Assembly: GCA_026708055.1 (NCBI GenBank)
Contig: JAPOVS010000034.1
Span: 1 to 43,731 of the forward strand
DNA length: 43,731 nucleotides
Reading direction: 5' to 3'
Origin: a bacterium
GTDB taxonomy: Bacteria; Actinomycetota; Acidimicrobiia; Acidimicrobiales; CATQHL01
Below are positions 8,732 to 16,676 of the stretch, piece by piece. The first letter of the stretch is position 1. Every line of letters starts with the position of its first letter. Made by a program: the position numbers and the translations under genes. The notes under the pieces were generated by a model. It was not told where the DNA came from and did no database searches. It worked only from the letters and a program-made list of their open reading frames with translations.

Positions 8732-10771
8732 TCATGGGGTGACGTCCTGCAGGTAGAGGGCGCCGAGCGGGTTGGGTGCAACGCCGCCGTACTCGCCGAG
8801 GTGCACCCACGGCAGCACGGTCTCGACCAGCGGCACGTACGGCACGTCGCTGGCCAGCAACGACTGCATCTTCGACAGCAGGGCGTCCCGGGCCGGCCCG
8901 AGGGGCTCGGCCACGATCCGGCCGAGCAGGTCGTCCACCGCCTCGCTGCCGTAGCCCTCGAGCTTGACCGACATCGGTCCGACGGCCAGCAGCAGGAAGT
9001 AGGCGACGTCGTTCACCAGCGGCCGGGTTCCGAAGAGCCAGGCCTCCAGTTCGCCGCCGCGGGTTGCGGTGTTGAAGTCGGCCGGCGAGCTGATCAGGTC
9101 GATGTTGACGCCGATGCCCACGTCGCGCAGCTGATCCTGGATCAGCACGGCCACCTGCTCGGCGTAGGGCCCCGGACCCGAGCTGGGGTTGATCGACAGC
9201 GTGAAGTCGAAGCCGTCGGCCAGCCCCGCCTCGGCGAGCAGCGCCCTCGCCGCCTCCGGGTCGTGGCGGGCCGCCACGTCGGTCGGCGGATCGGGCTGCG
9301 GGATCGCCGTCGAGATCGGGTAGAGCCCGGGCTTGCCGAGACCGGCGTACGCCCCGGCGATGAGGGCGTCACGGTCGATGGCCAGCGAGATGGCCTGGCG
9401 CACGCGCACGTCGTCGAACGGCGCGAAGCGGGTATTGAGCGACAGCTTGTCCAGGTTCACGTCCAGCCCGGCGATCGGATCGATGCCGTCGCCGCCGGCC
9501 GCCACGACGCTCTGGAACAGGTCGAATGTGAGGCCGCCCACGAAGTCCACCTCGCCGGAGCCCACCAGTAGCATGCGGTTGCCGGCGTCGGGCACTGCCC
9601 GCATGACCACGTTCTCGATGGCCACGCTGCCGGCGTTCCAGTAGTTCGGGTTCTTGGTGAGACGGATCTCCTCGCCGGGGATCATGGACTCCACCTGGTA
9701 GGCGCCGTAGCTGGCCGAGTTGGTGGCCATCCACTCCTGTGCCCACGGGTCCTCGTCGGTGGCGTGGGCCTGCGCCTCGACGCTGTCGATGATGCCCATG
9801 CCGTACCAGGTGAGGACCGGCAGCGTGAGTGAGTTGGCCGACGGCGCCACGAGCCGGAAGGTGCGGTCGTCGATCACCTCGATCGGGTTCTCGCGGTCGA
9901 TGCCGCCGACGCTCAGCAGGAACGGCGTGATGAAGTCGGTCTCCAGGCCTCGCTGGAAGGTCCACAGCACGTCCGAGGCCGTCGCATGGTTGCCTGCCGG
10001 GCTGAGCGCCTCGCGCAGCGTGAAGACATAGCTGCCGCTGTCCTCCTGCGTCCAGGATTCGGCCAGTTCGGGCTGCAGGTCGGCCGGACCCTGCAATGCC
10101 GTGGCCCCGGCGGGCAGCGGCACGTAGCGCACCAGCGTGCTCACCACGCTCTGGGTGGTCTCCCCGGTCGGCCGGCCCTGGTACACCGCCGGGTCGACGT
10201 TGGACGGGACGGCCGGGAAGATCATCGTGAACGTCACCGGCTCGGGTTCCGGCGGGGGAGGTGGCGGCGGTGGCGGGTCGGGCGCGGCTGCGGCCTCAGC
10301 CTCTGCTGCCGCCTCCTCGGCTGCGGCCCGGGCCTCCTCGGCCTCGGCCCGGGCCTCCTCGGCCTCGGCTTGGGCGGCTGCGGCCTCGGCTTGGGCGGCT
10401 GCGGCCTCGGCCTGGGCGGCTGCGGCCGCGTCCTGCGCCTCCGCCAGCGCCGCTCGCGCCGCCTCGACGGCGTCCTCGTTGCCCTCGGCGGTGGCCTGGG
10501 CCAACTCGGCGGCGGCGATCGCCTCCTGCGCTCGGGCCGCGGCCGCCGAGGCTTCAGCGTCCGCCGCGGCCGCGGCGGCGTCGGCGGCGGAGGCAGCGCT
10601 GTCGGCGGCGGAGGCCTCCGAGCGTGCCGCCTGCGCCTCGGCCAAGGCGTCCGCAGCGGCAGCGGCTGCGGCGTCGGCCTCGCCGGTCTCGGCCTCCGCG
10701 CATGCCGCGGCCACGAGCGCGAGCGCGGCTGCGAGCGCGGCAAGTCGATAGCTGATCTTCCGTGGCCTCAT
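8732..10771 (-). CDS. Stalked ABC-importer solute-binding lipoprotein (SBP_bac_5 family), copy 1
   Basis: This predicted lipoprotein captures peptide- or opine-like solutes outside the cell. The 679-aa chain has a signal peptide with lipobox AAAC (Cys24). Residues about 31-163 are almost pure Ala/Glu/Gln helix with a 7-residue period. A proline spacer covers residues 164-178, and the family-5 binding domain starts at about 180 (SNVDPAVYQGRPTGE, LAESWTQEDSGSYVFTLREAL, VRQAISLAIDRDALI). The open frame begins 63 codons upstream, but ATG 10771 has GGGGGAG about 7 nt ahead and leads directly into the signal peptide. No permease or ATPase is adjacent, so it may feed the transporter at 35378-39675, whose own binding proteins have the same build. 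The DNA of the stalk carries 21-bp tandem repeats. Confidence 0.9.
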   Translation of the reverse strand: MRPRKISYRLAALAAALALVAAACAEAETGEADAAAAAAADALAEAQAARSEASAADSAASAADAAAAAADAEASAAAARAQEAIAAAELAQATAEGNEDAVEAARAALAEAQDAAAAAQAEAAAAQAEAAAAQAEAEEARAEAEEARAAAEEAAAEAEAAAAPDPPPPPPPPPEPEPVTFTMIFPAVPSNVDPAVYQGRPTGETTQSVVSTLVRYVPLPAGATALQGPADLQPELAESWTQEDSGSYVFTLREALSPAGNHATASDVLWTFQRGLETDFITPFLLSVGGIDRENPIEVIDDRTFRLVAPSANSLTLPVLTWYGMGIIDSVEAQAHATDEDPWAQEWMATNSASYGAYQVESMIPGEEIRLTKNPNYWNAGSVAIENVVMRAVPDAGNRMLLVGSGEVDFVGGLTFDLFQSVVAAGGDGIDPIAGLDVNLDKLSLNTRFAPFDDVRVRQAISLAIDRDALIAGAYAGLGKPGLYPISTAIPQPDPPTDVAARHDPEAARALLAEAGLADGFDFTLSINPSSGPGPYAEQVAVLIQDQLRDVGIGVNIDLISSPADFNTATRGGELEAWLFGTRPLVNDVAYFLLLAVGPMSVKLEGYGSEAVDDLLGRIVAEPLGPARDALLSKMQSLLASDVPYVPLVETVLPWVHLGEYGGVAPNPLGALYLQDVTP
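10324..10428. repeat. Five 21-bp tandem units coding for the stalk heptads
   Basis: Units begin at 10324, 10345, 10366, 10387 and 10408. The first two are identical to each other, as are the third and fourth. Each unit codes for seven residues of the Ala/Glu helix, so gain or loss of a unit changes stalk length by one heptad without a frameshift. Confidence 0.85.
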
Positions 10772-10910
10772 CGGGCAATCTCCCCCTCTGGACGAATGGA
10801 AATCGCCGGACACCTTACGCGCTGGCGCCCGGTCGTTCCCGTGGAAGCTCGTGCGCACTGTCGGGCCGTCCGGGCAGCGACCCCGGTGGCGCTCCCGCGG
10901 CCTCCGTCCC

Positions 10911-10936
10911 GTCGTTCCGGCGGAAGCCGGAACCCA
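10911..10936. repeat. Interspersed palindromic repeat, copy 5 (opposite orientation)
   Basis: GTCGTTCCGG and GCCGGAACCCA arms are the reverse complement of the other short copies. It lies in the 201-bp gap upstream of the solute-binding protein gene. A weaker partial copy may sit near 10831-10849. Confidence 0.55.
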
Positions 10937-10972
10937 TCGGTCTGCGACCGGGCTCACCATGACCGGCGGGGC

Positions 10973-12685
10973 CTACGAGCCGGTCAGGAATTCGTCGTAG
11001 AGCGCGGCCGCTCCGGCGATGTCGTCGGGAAGGGCATCCCAGCGGCCGCCGGGGACGAGGCCTGCCGCCTCGGCGCTGTGGGCTTGCAGCGGGTCGTCGG
11101 GATGTGCGGCGATCAGCGTCGGAACACCGACCTGCGGGAGGCGGTCGGCGGTCGGGTAGGCGAGCGCGGCCCGGTACGGGAGGTGGTAGGTGTCGAGCCG
11201 CTTGGCGACTTCTACGAAGCCGCGGTGGAAGGCCGGCAGTTCGACCATCGGGACCCAGCGGATGCCGTCGCGGGTGCGCCGGAACCACGGCCAGTAGGTG
11301 GTGAACGCCCGGCGGAAGTGCCACGCCGCCAGCAGGTGCGTGCCGTCCCAGGTCGGCTCGAACGTGGGGAGGTAGCTGGCCAAGAGCTCGGCGCGGGGCA
11401 GGAGGTCGGGCCGGTCGCCGTCATCGAACATGGTGACGCCCTCGAGGATCAGCCGGTGGATTCCGGGGCGAGCCAGGGCGACGTCGGTGGCGATCAGCGC
11501 GCCGGTATGCGTGCCGTAGAGGTCGAGTTCGCCGACCTCCAGGACGTCCAGGGCCTCGTTGACGATGGCCGCGAACTCCCCGATGTCGAACGGCCCGTCG
11601 CCGGGGGGCGGGTCGGAGTCGCCGTTGCCGGCCGTGTCGAGGGCGATCACAGGACGGTCCCCGGCCAACTCCCGCATCAGGGGTTCCAGCAGTGCCGACG
11701 ATGTCGGCGAGGCGTGGAGCATGACGAGCGGCCGGCCGGTGCCGGCTGTCCGGCGCACCAGCAGTTGGCCGCTAGTGGTCGTCAGGTAGCCGCGTTCGAT
11801 GGCTCTCGCCGCCGATGTTCGCGCCGGGATCTGCAGCGAGCGATCGGCACTGCCGGTCGCATCGAAGAGTGCGCGCAACTGCGACCACCGGTCCGGGCCA
11901 GGCGGCAGGTCGATCACCGTTCCGTGCCGGCCGGGCGCCGGAATACGCCCGCCGGGCGGCGTGAGCGGGTCGGCGGGGGACGTGACCAGAGTCCATGGGA
12001 TCTCGAGCCGGCTCAGCGAGCCGGCCGCTGAGTGGGCGAAGGCGGCGCGGAGCCCGTCCCCGTAGCCATCGCCGGCGCGGAGCACGTCGGCGGCTCGGCG
12101 TTGCAGCACGCCGGGTGGCGGCTCGTCGGCGTCCAGGCGTGTCTCCGCCCCCGGCCAGTACCACGGCCGGAACAGGGATTGCTCGTGGCACCACCACCAG
12201 ATGGCGGCGATGTGGGTCCCGTCCCACGACGGGTCGAGCCGGGGACAGAACCGCGCCGCCAACTCGCTCCTCTGCGAGTCTTCCAGGAGGGGGAGTTGGT
12301 CGAGGACCACGTCGGCGACCCGCTCGGGGTGCTGGACCGCGACCTCCAGAGCGACCTGTGCCCCGGTACCGGTGCCGTAGAGATGGCAGCGGTCGATGCC
12401 CAGGGCGCCGAGGTTCTCCGCCACGGCGTCGGCGTAGTCACCGAGGGTGGGGGGGCCGCCCAGGGAGTGCGAGTTGCCACAGCCGGGGAGATCCAACACG
12501 ACGACCGTGAACTCGCCGGCCAGCGCCTCCGCGAGGGGGGCCAGCGATCCCGCCGACCACGGGAAGGATGGCAGGAGCACCACGACCGGCCCCGATCCGC
12601 TGCGCAGGTAGTGGAACTCCCGGCCGGCCACGTCGGCGAAGTGCCGGGACAGACCGCTGGGATGTGACGCCGCGCCCTCTGTCAC
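10973..12685 (-). CDS. Tandem twin alpha/beta-hydrolase-fold protein lacking nucleophile serines
   Basis: Two alpha/beta-hydrolase domains are fused in one 570-aa chain, about residues 15-290 and 310-570. They are homologous to each other: both have a WDGTH segment (DPSWDGTHIAAIWWW and EPTWDGTHLLAAWHF) and a matching elbow region. The elbow, usually G-x-S-x-G, reads YGTGTGA in the first domain (Gly106 at the nucleophile site) and YGTHTGA in the second (His393). Neither has Ser, Cys or Asp there, so ordinary ester hydrolysis is doubtful. The start is chosen at GTG 12685, just before the first domain; the frame extends 47 low-complexity codons further. It lies between the amidase and the solute-binding protein on the same strand. 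Substrate and activity are unknown. Confidence 0.75.
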   Translation of the reverse strand: MTEGAASHPSGLSRHFADVAGREFHYLRSGSGPVVVLLPSFPWSAGSLAPLAEALAGEFTVVVLDLPGCGNSHSLGGPPTLGDYADAVAENLGALGIDRCHLYGTGTGAQVALEVAVQHPERVADVVLDQLPLLEDSQRSELAARFCPRLDPSWDGTHIAAIWWWCHEQSLFRPWYWPGAETRLDADEPPPGVLQRRAADVLRAGDGYGDGLRAAFAHSAAGSLSRLEIPWTLVTSPADPLTPPGGRIPAPGRHGTVIDLPPGPDRWSQLRALFDATGSADRSLQIPARTSAARAIERGYLTTTSGQLLVRRTAGTGRPLVMLHASPTSSALLEPLMRELAGDRPVIALDTAGNGDSDPPPGDGPFDIGEFAAIVNEALDVLEVGELDLYGTHTGALIATDVALARPGIHRLILEGVTMFDDGDRPDLLPRAELLASYLPTFEPTWDGTHLLAAWHFRRAFTTYWPWFRRTRDGIRWVPMVELPAFHRGFVEVAKRLDTYHLPYRAALAYPTADRLPQVGVPTLIAAHPDDPLQAHSAEAAGLVPGGRWDALPDDIAGAAALYDEFLTGS

Positions 12686-12899
12686 GGGCGGACCGCCGGG
12701 TCGGGCCGGAAGCGGCTCGGGACTCCGTGGGCATCGGGTGTCGCTCCGGCTGAGAGCCTGCGGCGCGCTCGGCTCCGAGAGGGATCGCCTCGCCCGCTCG
12801 TCGCCGCGACGGGGGCCGGAAAACACGACGGGGCGCCTCGTCCGGCACCGCCGCCGGCGCGTCCCGTGCTCCCGCCGCGGCGTGCGGGGCCGTCCTCGA

Positions 12900-14357
12900 T
12901 CACCGGAGCGCCGGCGGCGGCTCGTAGCCGCCGGTCACGTCGGTGAGGCGCCGGGCGAAGTCGATGGTGCTGCGATCGTGCAGGTACGGGCCGACGATCT
13001 GGATGCCGACCGGCAGGCTGTCGGATGCGAGGCCAACCGGGGCGACGGTCGCGGGCAGCCCCGCCATGCTCGCCATGCCCGGCCAGATGATCTGATCCCA
13101 GTAGTCGCGGACCTCGCCGTTGACGGTGATCGTCCGGTGGTTGATGTTGGAGTGGTCGTGCGGGATGGCGGTCGTCGGAACCGTGGGGCACAGCAGGATG
13201 TCGCAGTCCCTGAAGAAGTCGCGCCAGCGTTCCCGGTAGCCGGCGCGCTCCTCGTCGGCGGCGAGCCAGTCACGGTGCCGGGCGGTGCCGTCGCGCAGGT
13301 AGCGGGCGTTGCGCCCGTCGTCGTCGGGTGCCAGTTCCTCGGCCTTCGCTAGGAGGGTGCCGTAGACCCGGTTGGCGAGCCCCGCGGTCGTGGCGGCGTA
13401 GAGCAGGCGCTGGTAGGTGCGGTGGGCGTCGGCGAGGGTGAAGTCGGGCCGCAGCCGCGCGTCGATCGCAGCGCCCGCGCTGGCCAGCGCGTCGACGGCG
13501 TCGCTGAGGACGGCGCCGACGGCGCTCTCGACGGGGCACGCCGGATCCTCCAGCCACACCGCGACGCGGTAGTCAGCGAGTGCCCGCCCTCGCGGAGGCG
13601 GCAACGCCAGGTGCCAGGCGGCGCCGTCGGCCTCGTCGGGACCGGCGAGCACGTCCAGTGCCAGCGCCAAGTCCTCCGCAGCACGTCCCAGCGGCCCGAC
13701 GACGGCGAGATCCACGGGGCTCAGCGCCCCCGGTGGCGGGGGGATGTGCCCGCGGGTCGGGATGATGCCGAAGCTGGGCTTGTGCCCGTAAATGCCGCAG
13801 TAGTGCGCCGGGTTCCGGATCGAACCCCCGATGTCGCTGCCGAGCTCCAGCGCCGTCAGCCCGGCGGTCAGCGCAGCGGCCGAGCCGCCCGACGAACCGC
13901 CCGGTGACCGGTCGGTGTTCCACGGGTTGCCGGTCGTGCCGAAGACCACGTTCTCGCTCTGGGCGTCGCCGCCGTAGAGGGGGCAGTTCGTCTTGCCGAA
14001 CACGATGGCCCCGGCGGCCTTCAGGCGGGCGACGGCGGTCGCGTCCCGATCCGGCACGTGCCCGCCCAGCCAGGGGGCCCCCGCCGTCGTGCGCAGCCCC
14101 TCGGTCTCGATGGTGTCCTTGATCGTGATCGGCAATCCGTGCATCGCCCCGGCCGTCTCGCCGCGGGCCAGTGCGGTATCGGCCTCGGCCGCCAGCCGTC
14201 GCGCCCGCTCAGCATCCAGCGTCACAACCGCGTTCAGAGCCGGATCGGCTACGTCGATCCGGCTCAGGTAGAGGTCCAGCAACTCCCGGCTCGACACCTC
14301 ACCGGCCTTGAGCGCGGCCACGAGACGTGCGGCACCTGCGTGCGCCCAGTCGGCCAT
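12900..14357 (-). CDS. Amidase signature family enzyme
   Basis: This 485-aa enzyme hydrolyses amides with a Ser-cisSer-Lys triad. Lys80 lies in LPITIKDTIE, the cis-serine in SPGGSSGGSAAA (Ser155) and the nucleophile Ser179 in ELGSDIGGSIRNPAHYCG. KTNCPLYGGDAQSENVVFG and NPWNTDRSPGG also fit the family, as does the C-terminal AGLPATVAPVG. The gene is unlikely to be gatA: it stands alone without gatB or gatC and sits in a catabolic cluster. ATG 14357 opens a conserved N-terminus (ALKAGEVSSRELLDLYL). It is divergent from the flavoprotein genes across a 220-bp gap. It could release ammonia from an amide or ureido compound, but its substrate cannot be read from sequence. Confidence 0.9.
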   Translation of the reverse strand: MADWAHAGAARLVAALKAGEVSSRELLDLYLSRIDVADPALNAVVTLDAERARRLAAEADTALARGETAGAMHGLPITIKDTIETEGLRTTAGAPWLGGHVPDRDATAVARLKAAGAIVFGKTNCPLYGGDAQSENVVFGTTGNPWNTDRSPGGSSGGSAAALTAGLTALELGSDIGGSIRNPAHYCGIYGHKPSFGIIPTRGHIPPPPGALSPVDLAVVGPLGRAAEDLALALDVLAGPDEADGAAWHLALPPPRGRALADYRVAVWLEDPACPVESAVGAVLSDAVDALASAGAAIDARLRPDFTLADAHRTYQRLLYAATTAGLANRVYGTLLAKAEELAPDDDGRNARYLRDGTARHRDWLAADEERAGYRERWRDFFRDCDILLCPTVPTTAIPHDHSNINHRTITVNGEVRDYWDQIIWPGMASMAGLPATVAPVGLASDSLPVGIQIVGPYLHDRSTIDFARRLTDVTGGYEPPPALR

Positions 14358-14577
14358 CGCCCCACGATATGCGCCCGGCGCGCGGAGACCCGGGGTTGAG
14401 CACCCTGTGGAGAGCGCCGGAACGTTGCGCCCGGCTACCGCTCAGGCACTGCAGGCCGCGGCCGGCGGGGCGCCGCCACCGCCGCGCGCCGGCGGCCCAC
14501 GGGTCACCGCGACCACCGCCCGCCGGTGCCTATGGCAGGACCCAACAGCTAGCGTTGCCCGCGTGGCGGCGGAGGAG
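14358..14577. promoter_or_regulatory. Divergent intergenic region, amidase/flavoprotein
   Basis: This 220-bp gap must hold promoters for both directions. On the plus strand TAGCGT at 14550-14555 fits the actinobacterial -10 pattern TANNNT and lies 7 nt before the in-frame GTG at 14563, which would give an almost leaderless message. No clear operator was found. Confidence 0.35.
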
Positions 14578-16614
14578 ATGACACCGGACGGCCTGCTCTG
14601 GACGCCGCTGCGGATCGGCGCCACGACGGTGAAGAACCGGATCATGCTGTCGCCTCACCGCCAGGCCTACGGCGACGACAACCAGCCCACCGACCGCATG
14701 ATCGCCTACTACGTCGAGCGGGCCAAGGGTGGTGTGGCGCTGGTCGACGGGGAGTCCACGTCGGTGAGCCGGCGCCTTGCCCGTGCCAGTGCCGAGTCCG
14801 GGCCGTCGGGGTGGCGCCTCACCGCCTGGGAGGAGCGGGTGATCCCGGCCTTCGCCCGGCTCGCCGAGGCGCTGCACGCCCACGACTGCAAGATCTTCAT
14901 GGAGTTCAGCACGTTCGGCGTGAACCAGGGCGCCCGCATCGACTTCGACGACTGGTACCCGGTGCGGGGACCCTCGCGGGTGCCATCGCCGGGTGGTACC
15001 GAGATCCCCTGGGAGATGGACCAGGAATACATCGACGAACTCGTGGAGGACTACGGCCGCTCGGCGGCCAACATGAAGCGCGCCAACATCGACGGTGTCG
15101 AGGTTCATGCCGCGCACGGCTACCTGCCGATGCAGTTCCTGAGCCCGGCGTTCAACAAGCGCAGCGACCGTTACGGCGGCTCGCCGCGGCGCAACGCGCA
15201 GCTCCTCGTCGAGATCGGCGAGAGCATCCGCTCCCAGGTCGGCGACGACTACACGGTCGGCATGCGCTTCTCCTTCGACGAGTACATCGGCGACGCCGGC
15301 GTCACCCCCGAACTGGCCGAGGAGTACCTCGACATCTTCGCCGCCACGGGCTTCTATGACTTCTTCAGCATCTCCAGCGGCAGCTACCACAGCTTCCACT
15401 ACGCCGTGCCGGCCATGGGGTCGGTGCCGCAGGCGTTCCTGGTCGACTACGGGCGGCGCGCCAAGCAGGTCGTCGGCGACCGGGCCAAGATCTTCCTGGC
15501 CGGCCGCATCCTGGATCTCGCCACCGCCGAGCGGGTGATCGCCGACGGCGCCGCCGACATGGTGGCGATGGTGCGAGCCCACATGGCCGACCCGTTCCTG
15601 ATCGCCAAGACGCTCGAGGGCCGGGAGAGCGAGGTGGTCCGGTGCGTGGGTGCCAACGAGTGTCTCGCCACCGGGTTCCGGGGCCGGCGGATGCACTGCG
15701 TGATGAACCCGGCGGTCGGCAGGGAGCGACTTTGGGGGGAGGGGACGCTGCAGCCCGCCCCGGTGGCCAAGCGGATCGCCGTGGTCGGTGCGGGCCCGGC
15801 CGGTCTGCGTGTGGCCGGCGTGGCGGCCCGGCGTGGCCACCGCGTCACGCTGTTCGAGGAGAACACCGACGTGGGCGGGCATCTGGACCTGTTGAAACGC
15901 CTGCCCACCCGCGGCGACTGGCAGAAGATGATCGACAACCTGATGATGGTCGTCGAGGCCAACGGTGTGGAGGTGCGGATCGGCGCCGCTGCCACGGCGG
16001 GGGACATCGGCGGCGGCCGGTTCGATGAGATCGTCTGCGCCACGGGTTCGGTCTGGGATCGCAGCGGGTTCTCCGGCGGGCGGGCCGACCGCGCCGGAAT
16101 CCCCGGAGCCGAGGCACCGAGCGTCCTGGACGTCGCCACCGCCGTGCGCCGGGCGCTCGACGATCCGACCGCGCTGGGGCGCAAGGTCATCATCCTCGAC
16201 GACTGCGGCGCCTACCTGCCGCTCGGGCTGGCGGAGGTCCTCGGTGGAGCGGGCGTCGACGTGGAGGTCGTCAGCCGCTTCGCCGTCATCGGGCAACACT
16301 TGGTGGAGACGCTGGAACTGCCGTGGATGCTGCCGCGGCTGGCCACCGCCGCAGTGACGCTCACACCGAACCACTTCGTGGAGGAGATTCGCGACCGGCA
16401 GGTCGAGGTGTACACCACCTGGAACCGCCGGACCCGCCTCGTGGACGACGTCGACGCGGTGGTCCTGGCGATGATGCGCAATCCTCGCGACGAGCTCTAC
16501 TGCGAACTGCGCGCCAGCGGGGATGTCTCCGTGCACCGCATCGGCGACGCCGTCTCGCCGCGCACCACCTCCGACGCCACCTACGAGGGCGAGAAGCTCG
16601 GCAGAGAGCTCTGA
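14578..16614 (+). CDS. Trimethylamine-dehydrogenase-like FMN/FAD oxidoreductase, copy 1
   Basis: This two-part flavoenzyme of about 678 aa is related to trimethylamine dehydrogenase and 2,4-dienoyl-CoA reductase. The N-terminal Old Yellow Enzyme barrel has LRIGATTVKNRIMLSP, the active-site segment EVHAAHGYLPMQFLSP and NKRSDRYGGSPRR. The C-terminal half has the dinucleotide fold IAVVGAGPAGLRVAG. In the cluster-binding loop, CVGANEC...CVMNP has Ala where the second cysteine of the usual C-x2-C motif stands, so the [4Fe-4S] centre may be altered. ATG 14578 aligns with ATG 16701 of its neighbour; GTG 14563 is an alternative. It may oxidise an N-methyl group of compounds made nearby; that is an inference. 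Confidence 0.85.
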   Translation: MTPDGLLWTPLRIGATTVKNRIMLSPHRQAYGDDNQPTDRMIAYYVERAKGGVALVDGESTSVSRRLARASAESGPSGWRLTAWEERVIPAFARLAEALHAHDCKIFMEFSTFGVNQGARIDFDDWYPVRGPSRVPSPGGTEIPWEMDQEYIDELVEDYGRSAANMKRANIDGVEVHAAHGYLPMQFLSPAFNKRSDRYGGSPRRNAQLLVEIGESIRSQVGDDYTVGMRFSFDEYIGDAGVTPELAEEYLDIFAATGFYDFFSISSGSYHSFHYAVPAMGSVPQAFLVDYGRRAKQVVGDRAKIFLAGRILDLATAERVIADGAADMVAMVRAHMADPFLIAKTLEGRESEVVRCVGANECLATGFRGRRMHCVMNPAVGRERLWGEGTLQPAPVAKRIAVVGAGPAGLRVAGVAARRGHRVTLFEENTDVGGHLDLLKRLPTRGDWQKMIDNLMMVVEANGVEVRIGAAATAGDIGGGRFDEIVCATGSVWDRSGFSGGRADRAGIPGAEAPSVLDVATAVRRALDDPTALGRKVIILDDCGAYLPLGLAEVLGGAGVDVEVVSRFAVIGQHLVETLELPWMLPRLATAAVTLTPNHFVEEIRDRQVEVYTTWNRRTRLVDDVDAVVLAMMRNPRDELYCELRASGDVSVHRIGDAVSPRTTSDATYEGEKLGREL

Positions 16615-16676
16615 GATGTCCGACCGCGCCCGATCCCGCAGTCGCCTCGGCCGAACCGCCACGACCGGAGTCGGTG

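Noticed and set aside
12686-12899. Extra coding sequence upstream of the twin alpha/beta-fold gene
   Set aside because: The extension to 12826 is Arg/Pro/Ser-rich without domain character; nothing else was recognised in this 214-bp gap.
12900-14357. Glutamyl-tRNA amidotransferase subunit A (gatA)
   Set aside because: The catalytic motifs are shared across the amidase family; there is no gatB or gatC and the setting is catabolic.
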